Under the pieces are notes generated by a model. It searched no databases, was not told where the DNA came from, and saw only the letters and a list, made by a program, of their open reading frames with translations. Made by a program: the position numbers and the translations under genes. Of a stretch of DNA of 33,834 nucleotides, positions 1 through 8,165 are shown piece after piece; the stretch's first letter is position 1, and the number at the start of each line of letters is the position of its first letter. Origin of the DNA: Paracoccus ravus (lineage in GTDB: Bacteria > Pseudomonadota > Alphaproteobacteria > Rhodobacterales > Rhodobacteraceae); assembly GCF_004522175.1 (NCBI RefSeq), contig NZ_SDEB01000031.1, forward strand, positions 1 through 33,834. The letters are read 5' to 3'.

Positions 1-153
1 GTAGAAACTGGCCCGGTCCATCCCGCGCTGCCGGCAGGCTTCGGCGACATTGCCAAGCTCCCTGGCCAGTTCCAGCACGCTCATCCGCTGCTGCGCGACC
101 TTGCTCGCGGCATCACGCGGCGGCCCCCTCTTCACTGTCGATGACTGTCCCAT
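1..153 (-). CDS. IS transposase, N-terminal 51 residues (truncated by window)
   Basis: This is the N-terminal part of an IS transposase with a helix-turn-helix DNA-binding domain. Translation from the ATG at 153 gives a basic start (MGQSSTVKRG) followed by LELARELGNVAEACRQRGMD and then RASFY, a helix-turn-helix pattern typical of IS481-like and related IS3-superfamily transposases. A GGAGGA ribosome-binding site lies just upstream, near 163-168. The catalytic DDE domain would lie beyond base 1, so whether the gene is intact is unknown. IS481 is the best family guess; another IS3-superfamily member is possible. Confidence 0.6.
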   Translation of the reverse strand, partial: MGQSSTVKRGPPRDAASKVAQQRMSVLELARELGNVAEACRQRGMDRASFY

Positions 154-203
154 CGGCTGTTCCTCCTTCCCGAAAATAGCACGGAAAGAAGGTTAAGTGG
201 ACA
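1..203 (-). mobile_element. End of an insertion sequence (IS481-like), cut by window edge
   Basis: The start of a transposase reads leftward off the window. About 50 bases upstream of it is a plausible element end: on the minus strand the element would begin TGTCCACTTAACC (191-203), which has the TG...CA terminus usual for this kind of IS. The other inverted repeat lies outside the window, so the exact border and any target duplication cannot be confirmed. The next bases (204 onward) look like unrelated chromosomal sequence. Confidence 0.5.
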
Positions 204-431
204 GATAAGCGCGTTCCTCACCCCCGCCTGACACGCGCCCTGCTTCGGATTTCTCACGGCCACGCGCGTCGTAAGGGCTTGGAAATGTTCCGAAACGCTC
301 GCAATGCGGGTTTCGGCAAAAAATTCACCGAAAAACCTCCGGGTGTCCGGGGAAAGCGACGCCGCTTCCCTCTCGAAGATTTCTTCGGGAGCTTTCCTGC
401 ATCATCAGCCATGTGCCAGACAAGGAAGTTA

Positions 432-445
432 TTGATCTAAAACAA
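432..445 (+). promoter_or_regulatory. FNR/CRP-type half-palindrome (candidate)
   Basis: The sequence TTGATctaaAACAA differs at one position from the FNR/FnrP-type consensus TTGAT-N4-ATCAA. It lies upstream of the candidate small RNA. A TATCTT hexamer at 490-495 could serve as a -10 box, which would place the element about 60 bp upstream of the transcript start, a class I-like position. No good -35 is visible. A single near-match can occur by chance, so this is weak. Confidence 0.25.
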
Positions 446-499
446 GAAGTGCCGGAAAATTACCGCCGGCACCCCGAGTCTTCAACATTTATCTTAGGG

Positions 500-584
500 C
501 TGGCCGCCGAGGCCCCTTTCCTTCAGGGTTCGATCAGTCATCCCTCCTGCGATCGTCATGGCCTCTCGCTTGAGAGGCCATTTC
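500..584 (+). ncRNA. Candidate small RNA ending in a terminator hairpin
   Basis: This is a possible short transcript running from a TATCTT -10-like box (490-495) to the stem at 559-580. It contains a CCCTCCTGC stretch (542-550) complementary to Shine-Dalgarno sequences, a common feature of trans-acting small RNAs. It then ends with a 9-bp perfect stem (TGGCCTCTC / GAGAGGCCA, loop GCTT) followed by TTT. There is no upstream plus-strand gene that needs this terminator. The stem is real sequence; that it forms part of an RNA gene is inference, and no known family is recognised. Confidence 0.25.
559..583 (+). terminator. Rho-independent terminator-like hairpin
   Basis: TGGCCTCTC (559-567) pairs perfectly with GAGAGGCCA (572-580) across a GCTT loop and is followed by TTT. 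The T-tract is short. The stem precedes the AraC pseudogene on the same strand, so it would end transcription arriving from the 204-558 region. Confidence 0.5.
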
Positions 585-618
585 CCATTGCGGGGGCGGA
601 GTATGGCGCGTTTGCGCC

Positions 619-1447
619 TTGCTGGAAGAGGAACGGCACAGCCCCACCGAAAAGGTGACCTTGCGGTCACGCCCTGCCCCCTTTGGCGTTGAGACCCTAT
701 CGGCGCGTTACCTGAAGCAGATCTTCAAGCCCCATGCTCATGACGAATATCTCTTCGGAGTGATCGAAGGCGGCGTCCATGCCGGCTGGTGCCGCGGTGA
801 GATGCACCAGGTGCCGCGCGGCTCGGTGGTCACGATGCGCCCGGGCGATATCCCTCACGGCGGCGCGGGAAGCGAGGCCGGATGGCGGCAGCGAATGCTC
901 TACATTCCCGAGGCCGGAATGAGGACGCTTCTGGAAGACATCACCTGGCGGGCCCCGGCAGGCGCGCTGGGTTTCGATGCCGCCTTCCATGCCCGGCCTG
1001 ATCTGGCGCAAAGATTTGCGGGCTGGCATGTTGCACGCCTCACGGCATCGGCTGGCGCGGCAGGTCGCGCTCGACGCGGTTCTTTCTGCGCTGTTGCGTG
1101 AACTGGCACCGCAGCACTCTGCCCCTGAGCGTCAGTGCCACGGGCGGATCGCGGATGCGGTCGACTACCTCGACAGCCATGTCGAGGAGGATGTCTCGCT
1201 GGACGAACTGTGCCGGGTGACCGGTTTGCGGCGCAGGCAGACGATCGAGGCCTTTCGACGCGTCACCGGCCTGCCGCCCCCTCCTGGCAACCTGCAGCGG
1301 AAAGTGCGGCTGGTGAAGCGCCTGCTGCGCGCGGGCCAGTCTCTGGCCGAGGCGGCGGCGCAGGCGGGGTTCGCGGATCAGAGCCACAAGGGGCGCCACT
1401 TCCGGGCGATTGTGGGCATCACCCCTGCCCCCTTCGCCAAGGGCTGA
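619..1447 (+). pseudogene. AraC-family transcriptional regulator, frameshifted
   Basis: This is the remnant of an AraC-family regulator with an N-terminal cupin-type sensor domain and a C-terminal double helix-turn-helix. Frame 1 (619 to about 1050) encodes the sensor part, including FKPHAHDEYLFGVIEGG and MRPGDIPHGG. The reading then moves to frame 2, which encodes LDAVLSALL, the HTH region (VSLDELCRVTGL, SLAEAAAQAGFADQSHKGRHF) and the closing GITPAPFAKG, with a stop at 1445-1447. The shift lies near 1045-1060. A second oddity is at about 1270-1300, where PPPPGNLQRK replaces the usual PPHRxQLQRK, as if two small indels compensate. The next gene is a broken DMT transporter, a common partner of such regulators. 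Sequencing error is the alternative explanation. Confidence 0.75.
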
Positions 1448-1546
1448 CACCGCGTTTTCGGTCTATATCGCGACGTGCCCTTCGGCCTATTCCGCGCTGA
1501 CCTCACAGGCAATACGGGGGGCAAGGTGGGGGTAGCGGAAAGTGTC

Positions 1547-2420
1547 ATGGCACGGCGGAGCACGCTTTGGGCGGATCTGGCACTGCTCGGCGTGGCGCTG
1601 GTCTGGGGCGCGAGCTACCCGGTCGCCAAGCGCGCGCTGACGCAATTTCCGGTTCTCCTGCTGATTTTCTACCGCTTTGCATTGGCGGCGTTTTTGATGA
1701 CCATCCTGGCCTGGCACGACCTGCGCGCGGCCCCGCCGAGGGACCTATGGGCGGGCGTGTTGCTCGGGGGCATCCTTGGTGCGATCTTCCTTCCCGAGAC
1801 ATGGGGCGTGTCGATGACCACGGTCACGAATACTACCCTCATCATCTCGCTCTGCACCATATTCACCCCCTTTCTCGACTATGGCCTGCAGCGCCACTTG
1901 CCTCCTGCCGGTGTCACGGCTGGCGCCATCATGGCGGTGAGCGGTATCATAGTCCTGTCCGGCGGCATGGGCGCGCTCGGGGCCGGAAATCTGCTGTTCT
2001 CTGCGCGGCTGGCCTGCGGCGGTCAGGGTGGTAACGTCCAAACGCCTGATGGAGGGCAACCGCCTGACCTCCGCGGCACTGACCGCTGTGCAATCCGCTA
2101 CCGTCACGGGGCTGGCCAAGGCGCTGCTTCTGGGCCAGTCCGGGCCGGCAGGCTTCTTGTTTAGCGTGGATGTCGCGGGCTGGGATGCACTGGCCTTCCT
2201 GTCCCTCTTCTGCACGGTGGGCGCTTTCTTTGTTCAAAACGCGGCCCTCCGGCGCAGCAGCCCGACACGCGTCGGCTTCCTTATGGGAACCGAGCCTCTG
2301 TTCGGCTTTGCACTGGGCTGGGCGATCCTCTCGGAACCCACCACTCCGGCGTCCGTCCTTGGCGCAGGGCTGATCGTGTCAGGTAGCTTTATCGCCCTCT
2401 CGGCCGAGCGGCGGCCTTGA
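1547..2420 (+). pseudogene. EamA/DMT-family transporter, frameshifted
   Basis: This is the remnant of a ten-helix drug/metabolite transporter (EamA fold). The ATG at 1547 opens frame 2 with MARRSTLWADLALLGVALVW and VWGASYPVAKRAL, and helices continue to GALGAGNLLF near 1995. The frame then degenerates, while frame 0 picks up from about 2010-2028 (VVTSKRLMEG) through the second EamA repeat (AFLSLFCTVGAFFVQNAAL, VGFLMGTEPLFGFALGW) to a stop at 2418-2420. One indel between about 1995 and 2027 therefore breaks the gene. It lies 99 bases after the AraC remnant on the same strand, and the pair probably decayed together once the regulator or substrate was no longer needed. A sequencing indel remains possible. 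Confidence 0.75.
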
Positions 2421-2800
2421 TCCCCAAGGGGCTGCAGCCGAGCCCGCGTGGCTGGCAACCCTGCCCGAATTGCAGATTGGTCCCGTAAGGGCTTGATATC
2501 GCCTCGTCCAATTGGCTTCCGACAGGACTCTTCTCTCCAAGGCAGCGCGTTTCCGCTGCGCTTGCGCCTTTATCGCGTTTCCCTCATCACCCCTCACCTC
2601 ATGGCACGAATGCGGTGAATTTGTTGGCAGCACGTCGGCCGTGTGGGCCTGAGGAATGCAAAAACAAGGCCTCCAGACCGGCGAATAATTGCAGAGGAAA
2701 CCGCCATTATTCGTAACTTTCTGGCCGCCCTCCATGACTCCGCGATACGGAATCCGACGGCGGACAGATTGCGGGTGCGCGGAAACCCGACCGTGTTCCC
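2421..2800. other. Intergenic stretch, no gene seen
   Basis: The stretch lies between the DMT remnant (plus) and the end of the RND gene (minus), so it is a convergent intergenic region. No open frame resembles a protein. It holds a 6-bp stem (GCAGCG 2542-2547 / CGCTGC 2554-2559) and a perfect 8-bp inverted repeat (CGAATAAT 2682-2689 / ATTATTCG 2706-2713). Neither is followed by a convincing T-tract on either strand. Confidence 0.6.
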
Positions 2801-5800
2801 CTAGCGATGCTGCACCGTCTCGCGCGATTCGGGAGCGTTCACGCCGATCCAGCGCCGCAACAAGCCGCCCGCGCCGACCTGCCCGCCATGGATGACCGAG
2901 AAAAGCGAGGGCACGAACAGCAGCGACAAGAGCGTCGAGAGCAGCAGACCGCCGATCACTGCGATGGCCATGGGCGCGCTGAACTCGGCCCCTTCGCCGG
3001 TTCCCAATGCCGAGGGCACCATCCCTGCGGTCATCGCAATCGTGGTCATCACGATCGGCCGGGCCCTTTTATGCACCGCGTCAAGGATCGCCTCGCGTTT
3101 GGGCGTGCCGCGATCCATCGAGGAGATCGCGAATTCGACCAGCATGATCGCGTTCTTGGTGACGATCCCCATCAGCATCAGGAAGCCGATCACCACTGCC
3201 ATGCTGATCGAGTTACCGGTCAGGAAAAGCGCGAGGATCGCGCCGCCGATCGCCAGAGGCAGCGACATCAGGATCGAGATGGGCGTGACGAAACTATGGA
3301 AGAGCAGCACCAGAACGACATAGGTCAGCACCACGCCCGAGACCATCGCCACCGCGAATGCCTGAAACACCTCGCCCATGATCTCGGCATCACCGGCCGG
3401 CTGGATGGCGGTTCCGGGCGGCAATTCGACCTCTTCCTGAAGCGCCGCGACTTCGGCATTGACCGGACCCAGCAAGGCCCCATCCGCCAGATTGGCCGAA
3501 ACCGTGGTGCGGTATCGCCGGTCATAGCGTCCGACCTCGGAGGCACCGGCGGCCAACGTCACATCGGCCACGGTTTCCAGCGGAACCAGCCCAGACGCGG
3601 CCGGGACGCGCAGGCTGCGCACGGTCATCAGATCGCTGCGCGCCGCCTCGTTCAGGCGCACCATGATCGGGATCTGCTCCTCGCCCGTGTTGAATTTGGC
3701 GAGATTGGATTCCGTGTCGCCAATCGTCGCGACGCGCAGGGTGGTCGCCAGAGCGCTGGCCGTCACCCCCAGTTCGGCCGCCACCCCGTCGCGCGGAAGG
3801 ATCTGGATCTCGGGCCGCTGCAAGGCCGCCGAAGAGGTCACCCCTTCGAGGCTGGGCAAACTCTTCATCGCCGTCATCAGGCGCTCGGCCGCTTCGGCTG
3901 CCGCCTCTTCGGTATCGCCGAGCACCGCCACCTCGAAATCGTTGGTCCCGTTCTCGTTCAGGAAACTCAGTCGGATGTCGGGGATGTCGGCCAGCTTGCG
4001 CTTCAGCGCCTCCTCGATCTCGAAGCTCGAGCGATCACGCTCGGTCTTGGAGCCGTAATTGATCTGGATGCGCGCATCGGTCACCTGCCCGTCGCCGCCA
4101 CTGACGAAGACGGATCGCACCTCGGGTTCGGTTGCAATGCGTTCGGAGATCTGGCGCGACACGGCCTCGGTCTCGGCAAGGGTGGATCCGGGCGGCAATT
4201 CGACCGAGATCTGGCTGCGCCCGACATCCTGGGCAGGCACGAATTCGGTCGGCAGCAATGTCGCCGAAAAGATCGAACCGGCAAAGACGCCAAGGCCCAG
4301 CAACAGCGTGAGGAACCGGTGGCGCAGGGTCCAGCGCAGAACGGTCATGAGACCTGCCAGAGCGAAGCCGTCGCGTTCATCGGCAACATGCGTCTTGCCC
4401 CGCATGAAATAGGCGGCGAGCATCGGCGTGATCAGTCGCGCCACGAGCAATGAAAACAGCACCGAGACCGCGACCGTCAATCCGAACTGCTTGAAATACT
4501 GGCCGGGTATTCCGCCCATGAAACTGACCGGCGCAAAGACCGCGACGATCGAGAAGCTGATCGCGATGACGGTCAGGCCGATCTCGCTCGCCGCCTCCAT
4601 GCTGGCCTCATAGGCGGGGATGCCCATATTGATATGGCGCACGATATTTTCGATCTCGACGATGGCGTCATCGACGAGGATGCCGGTCACCAGCGTGATC
4701 GCAAGCAGACTGATGCCGTTGAGCGTGAAGCCCAGCATATACATCACGAAGAATGTCGGAATGATCGACAGCGGCAGCGCGACCGCGGCGATCATCGTCG
4801 CCCGCCAATTGCGCAGGAAGAGCAGCACCACGATCACGGCCAGCGCCGCGCCCTCGTAAAGCGTGTCCATCGTGGAATGATAGCTGGCCGAGGTATAGGT
4901 GGTCGCATCATCCACCAGATCGATGCGCACGCCCGGATTGCGTTCGAGGATTTCGGCAATGCGCTTTTTGGCACCGTCGCCCGCCCCCAGATCGGATTCG
5001 CCGCTGGCCCGGAAAACCCCAAAGGCCACGACGGGCTTGCCCCCCAGAAGCGCGAATTTGCGCTCTTCGCTGGGGCCGTCGGTCACCGTGCCAAGCTGGT
5101 CCAGCCGTACCGTGCGCCCCTGCCCGATCAGGATGGGCGTCGCGGCGAGCCGCGCGACATCCGCGGCCGAGCCCAGCGTGCGGATCGAATATTCCGTCCC
5201 CGCCAGATCGCCGCGCCCGCCGCCCATGTCGATGTTCTTGGCCCGCAACTGATCCGAGACCTCGGCAGCGGTCAGGCCGAATGCCTGCACGCGGCCCGGG
5301 TCAAGATCGACATTGATCTGGCGGTCCGCCCCGCCGATCCGGGTGATGCTGGCGACACCCGGAACCGTGGAAAGGTCGCGCGCGACCACGTCATCCACGA
5401 ATTTCGAGATCTCTTCCATCGACTTTCGGGGATCGGTCACGGCATAGGTCAGGATCGCCATGCCGCTGACATCAATGCGCTGGATCAGTGGCTCGACGAT
5501 CGATTCCGGCAGATCGGCGCGGACATTGGCGACCGCGTCCTTGACATCGTTCACCGCGCGGTCGGTATTCGTCTCAAGCTCGAACTCGACGGTGATGACC
5601 GCGGAACTGTCCGTGGCGGTCGAGCTCATATGTCGTACGCCGGTGATCGAGGAAATGGAATCCTCGATCGGCTGGATCACCTGACGTGTCAGCTCCGAAG
5701 GTGCTGCGCCGGGCTGCGAGACGGTCACGCTGACCAGCGGCAGGTCGATATTCGGCATCGCCGTCACGGCAAGCCGGCTGAAGCTGTAGAGACCGACCAG

Positions 5801-5866
5801 AAGCAGGACCGCGAAAAGCGCAAGCGGCGGGACCGGACGGCGAATGGACCAGGTGGCGAAATTCAT
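2801..5866 (-). CDS. RND-family efflux pump, inner-membrane permease (HAE1/AcrB type)
   Basis: This is a 1021-residue proton-driven RND transporter that would work in the inner membrane as a trimer with the adaptor encoded upstream. The start MNFATWSIRRPVPPLALF is the usual first helix. Proton-relay aspartates appear as GILVDDAIVEIEN (D399, D400), and the partner lysine as GIVTKNAIMLVEF (K904). The large periplasmic loops lie at about 40-335 and 545-835. The ATG at 5866 was chosen because it overlaps the adaptor stop (ATGA); in-frame codons further upstream lie inside the adaptor gene. No outer-membrane factor and no local repressor are present, so the pump probably uses a TolC-like channel encoded elsewhere. 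The substrate cannot be read from sequence. Confidence 0.92.
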   Translation of the reverse strand: MNFATWSIRRPVPPLALFAVLLLVGLYSFSRLAVTAMPNIDLPLVSVTVSQPGAAPSELTRQVIQPIEDSISSITGVRHMSSTATDSSAVITVEFELETNTDRAVNDVKDAVANVRADLPESIVEPLIQRIDVSGMAILTYAVTDPRKSMEEISKFVDDVVARDLSTVPGVASITRIGGADRQINVDLDPGRVQAFGLTAAEVSDQLRAKNIDMGGGRGDLAGTEYSIRTLGSAADVARLAATPILIGQGRTVRLDQLGTVTDGPSEERKFALLGGKPVVAFGVFRASGESDLGAGDGAKKRIAEILERNPGVRIDLVDDATTYTSASYHSTMDTLYEGAALAVIVVLLFLRNWRATMIAAVALPLSIIPTFFVMYMLGFTLNGISLLAITLVTGILVDDAIVEIENIVRHINMGIPAYEASMEAASEIGLTVIAISFSIVAVFAPVSFMGGIPGQYFKQFGLTVAVSVLFSLLVARLITPMLAAYFMRGKTHVADERDGFALAGLMTVLRWTLRHRFLTLLLGLGVFAGSIFSATLLPTEFVPAQDVGRSQISVELPPGSTLAETEAVSRQISERIATEPEVRSVFVSGGDGQVTDARIQINYGSKTERDRSSFEIEEALKRKLADIPDIRLSFLNENGTNDFEVAVLGDTEEAAAEAAERLMTAMKSLPSLEGVTSSAALQRPEIQILPRDGVAAELGVTASALATTLRVATIGDTESNLAKFNTGEEQIPIMVRLNEAARSDLMTVRSLRVPAASGLVPLETVADVTLAAGASEVGRYDRRYRTTVSANLADGALLGPVNAEVAALQEEVELPPGTAIQPAGDAEIMGEVFQAFAVAMVSGVVLTYVVLVLLFHSFVTPISILMSLPLAIGGAILALFLTGNSISMAVVIGFLMLMGIVTKNAIMLVEFAISSMDRGTPKREAILDAVHKRARPIVMTTIAMTAGMVPSALGTGEGAEFSAPMAIAVIGGLLLSTLLSLLFVPSLFSVIHGGQVGAGGLLRRWIGVNAPESRETVQHR

Positions 5867-7056
5867 GGCGCGGCTTTGTCGGGCATGGGGGCAGCGCGCA
5901 CCTTGTCGCCATCCTGAAAGAACGCGCCGGCGCGCGCGATCACCCATTCGCCCGGCGCGAGCCCCTCGAGGATTTCGCGCCGACCCTGCCACAACAGCCC
6001 GGCCTGGACGGGGCGGGTCTCGACGATGCCGTCCTGGATGACCTGCAAGCGTGCTCCGTCCGCATCGGCCAGAACGGCCGTGGCGGGCACGGTGACAGCC
6101 TCGCGCCGGTCGGTGATGATCCAGCCATTGGCAAAGATCCCGATGCGCAGGCGCGGATCGGGTGCCAGCGCGATGCGCGCGACCCCGAGCCGCGTGACAG
6201 GATCGACCGCGGGCGGAACCAGCCGAACCTGACCGGCCACGGCTCCGATGCCCGCCAGTTCCAGTTCCACGCGGTCGCCATTGTCGATCTGCGCGAGGCC
6301 GGATTCGGTTACATCGCCGGCCATCTCGATCTCGCCTCCGGCAATCAGCCGGAAAAGCGGCTCGCCGCCCGATCCGGACATGGCCCCGATCTCGGCATTG
6401 CGGGACACGACAAGTCCCGAGACCGGCGCGGTCACCTCGGCATGGCTCAGGTCCAGCTCGGCAATGCGGCGCGCCGCAAGGGCCTGCGCAAGCTGCGCCT
6501 TGGCCACGGCCAGCCCTTGCGCGGCCGAATTCGCGCTGGCTCGGGCCGCGGCCTCATTGGCGATCGCATCATCCAGCACCGCTTGGGCGGCGCTGCCGCT
6601 GCGGCGCAGGCTGCGGGTCCGTTCGAGCACCGAAACCGATTGGGTCAACATGGCCTCGGCGCTGACGATCTCGGTCTCGGCCTGGCTGACCGCGGCCTCG
6701 GCGCGGCTATATTCGGCCTCGGCCTGAGCCAGCCGCGCGCCAAGCGTCGCATCATCGAGGCGCAGCAGCACATCTCCGGCCGCGACCGTATCTCCGGCCT
6801 CGGCAAGGATCTCGCGGATCTGGTAGCCCGAGATATTGGCATGGATCTGGACCGGATCGCGCGCCACGAGCGAGCCGGTGACCGGAACGCGCGCTTCGAT
6901 TTCGGTCACCTCTGCCTGAGCCGTGGTGACGATAGCTGTATCGGGCATGACCGCCGCGGCATCGGCCTCATTGGCATCGGCACCGAGGGTTGCGGGACCA
7001 GCGCCGATCATCAGCAGCGCTGCCACGGCCGTCACGAGCCGCCCGGTTGCTGTCAT
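5863..7056 (-). CDS. RND efflux periplasmic adaptor (membrane fusion protein)
   Basis: This 397-residue HlyD/AcrA-type adaptor would link the RND pump to an outer-membrane channel. It has an N-terminal hydrophobic segment (about 6-27) ending in alanine-rich sequence without a lipobox cysteine, so it looks like a cleaved signal peptide rather than a lipoprotein. It continues with the first half of the lipoyl domain (ISGYQIREILAEAGDTVAAG), an Ala/Glu-rich helical hairpin (about 110-195), the second lipoyl half (HAEVTAPVSGLVVSRNAEIG) and beta-barrel/membrane-proximal parts. The ATG at 7056 is preceded by a clear GGAGGA site. The stop overlaps the pump start, so the two are translationally coupled. 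mipZ ends 68 bases upstream on the same strand. Confidence 0.9.
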   Translation of the reverse strand: MTATGRLVTAVAALLMIGAGPATLGADANEADAAAVMPDTAIVTTAQAEVTEIEARVPVTGSLVARDPVQIHANISGYQIREILAEAGDTVAAGDVLLRLDDATLGARLAQAEAEYSRAEAAVSQAETEIVSAEAMLTQSVSVLERTRSLRRSGSAAQAVLDDAIANEAAARASANSAAQGLAVAKAQLAQALAARRIAELDLSHAEVTAPVSGLVVSRNAEIGAMSGSGGEPLFRLIAGGEIEMAGDVTESGLAQIDNGDRVELELAGIGAVAGQVRLVPPAVDPVTRLGVARIALAPDPRLRIGIFANGWIITDRREAVTVPATAVLADADGARLQVIQDGIVETRPVQAGLLWQGRREILEGLAPGEWVIARAGAFFQDGDKVRAAPMPDKAAP

Positions 7057-7099
7057 TCCGTATTCCTCCAGCTTCCCAGCTTACTTAGGAGTCGAACGC

Positions 7100-7117
7100 C
7101 CCGCCCACAATGGCGGG
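7100..7117 (-). terminator. Weak hairpin between mipZ and the efflux operon
   Basis: CCCGCC (7100-7105) and GGCGGG (7112-7117) form a 6-bp GC stem directly after the mipZ stop. There is no T-tract on the minus strand, so it may only weaken read-through from mipZ into the efflux genes or act as an mRNA stabiliser. Confidence 0.3.
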
Positions 7118-7124
7118 TCCATGT

Positions 7125-7904
7125 TCAGATGGCCACCGTGACGCCGGGTAGCCGCAATTCGCCGATCAGGTCACGCAATTCCTGGCGGGCGGCGATATTG
7201 GACATGCTGAGTTGTTCGGTCCCGATATCCTTCAGATCCAAGAGCGTCAGCCCACGCGGAAAGAGTTCGCGAAAGATCACCCTCTCGGAAAAGCCCGGCG
7301 CGACGCGAAAGCCGATGCGTTTCGACAGCGTCTCGAGCGCGCCGCCGACCTTGCGCTTGTTATGCATCTGCTGCGTGCCGAGGCGGTTTCGCAGCACCAG
7401 CCAATCAATCGGCCCTGCCCCGGCCTGCCCGCGCAACTGGCGGGCATGCCAGACCATCTCGGCATAGATCGAGGGGCCAAGGATCTTGCCGTCGGGCGAA
7501 AGCCGCGCCAGCAGGTCGAAATCAATGAAACTGTCATTCATCGGGGTGATCAGCGTATCGGCAAGGGTATGTGCCATCTGGCTGAGCCGCGTATGCGAAC
7601 CGGGACAGTCCAGCAGGATGAAGTCGCAATCCGGCTCCAAGGTTTCGACCGCGCGCGAAAGCGGATCGATGCCGTCGCTTTCGGGTTCGAGATGACCCAG
7701 CAGCGGCATCGGCAGATCCAGCCCCTCGCGGCTCAGGAAATAGGCGCGATTTTCCAGATAGCGCCCGAAACTGCGCTGGCGCACATCCAGATCCAGCGCC
7801 CCCACGCGATGCCCCATCCGCGCCAGCGCCGTCGCCACATGCATCGAGGTGGTGGACTTGCCCGAGCCACCCTTTTCGTTTCCGACGACGATGATATGCG
7901 CCAT
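7125..7904 (-). CDS. mipZ: MipZ-type ParA/MinD ATPase, division-site positioning
   Basis: This 259-residue P-loop ATPase belongs to the ParA/MinD superfamily. In Caulobacter, MipZ forms gradients from the chromosome-origin/ParB complexes and keeps FtsZ away from the poles. The sequence starts MAHIIVVGNEKGGSGKSTTS, with the deviant Walker A KGGSGKST at residues 11-18. It goes on to LDLDVRQRSFGRYLENR, FILLDCPGS (Walker B) and the MipZ signatures TPMNDSFIDFDLL, WLVLRNRL, ELFPRGLTLLDL and AARQELRDLI. These match MipZ rather than plasmid ParA or Soj. The ATG at 7904 has an AGGAG site at about 7911-7915; in-frame codons upstream lack family similarity. No parB is nearby, so it acts with partners encoded elsewhere. 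Confidence 0.93.
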   Translation of the reverse strand: MAHIIVVGNEKGGSGKSTTSMHVATALARMGHRVGALDLDVRQRSFGRYLENRAYFLSREGLDLPMPLLGHLEPESDGIDPLSRAVETLEPDCDFILLDCPGSHTRLSQMAHTLADTLITPMNDSFIDFDLLARLSPDGKILGPSIYAEMVWHARQLRGQAGAGPIDWLVLRNRLGTQQMHNKRKVGGALETLSKRIGFRVAPGFSERVIFRELFPRGLTLLDLKDIGTEQLSMSNIAARQELRDLIGELRLPGVTVAI

Positions 7905-8088
7905 GGGCTCCTCTTTGAAACGCGATCCTGCCGGACCATACGAAGCGACCGTGCCCTTGGAAAGCGCCACCAGAGCGGGAATTCACGGATGCGTCATTCG
8001 GGAAACAGCTTGCTCCTTCACAGCCGGTTTTGGCCAAACCCATAAAAAGAGAGAAAATTTTAACACGACCGATACAGTAGATATTTTC

Positions 8089-8117
8089 TTGAAAAAGACG
8101 ACGAATCGTGTCGTAAT
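8089..8117 (+). promoter_or_regulatory. Candidate promoter with nested palindromes
   Basis: TTGAAA (8089-8094), a 17-base spacer and CGTAAT (8112-8117, four of six to consensus) form a plausible promoter for the plus-strand operon at 8166. The spacer contains two overlapping inverted repeats: ACGAC/GTCGT (8098-8102/8110-8114) and ACGA-A-TCGT (8101-8109). The second contains GAATC, a possible CcrM methylation site (GANTC). The layout suggests an operator, but this is inferred. Confidence 0.35.
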
Positions 8118-8165
8118 AACCCTGTCCCCAAGGACTGTCGGACCTCGGCAGGAAAGGAGCCAGAG

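Larger units (their letters stand above)
204..618. other. Gene-poor stretch with strong RNA stems
   Basis: There is no convincing coding sequence here. The only open frame of note (413-658, plus) starts with GTG, lacks a ribosome-binding site and runs into the AraC pseudogene in another frame. The stretch does hold structured DNA: CCGAAAC (290-296) can pair with GTTTCGG (310-316), whose TTTCGG (311-316) can instead pair with CCGAAA (328-333). There is also a 7-bp stem at 449-472, an FNR-like element at 432-445 and a terminator-like hairpin at 559-580. The stretch could be an IS-adjacent remnant, a small-RNA locus, or both. Confidence 0.6.

Noticed and set aside
413..658. 81-residue plus-strand frame
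   Set aside because: GTG start without a ribosome-binding site, no recognisable composition, and it spans the hairpins and the AraC remnant in a different frame.
2807..4453. Long plus-strand open frame opposite the RND gene
   Set aside because: It is His/Arg/Gln-rich and low in sense patterning, the shadow of a GC-rich coding strand. Similar long shadows occur opposite mipZ (7212-8045), trmD (9541-10479), ffh (12537-13913), ecm (15766-16899), gyrA (24195-25406, 25410-27050) and MscS (28193-30736).
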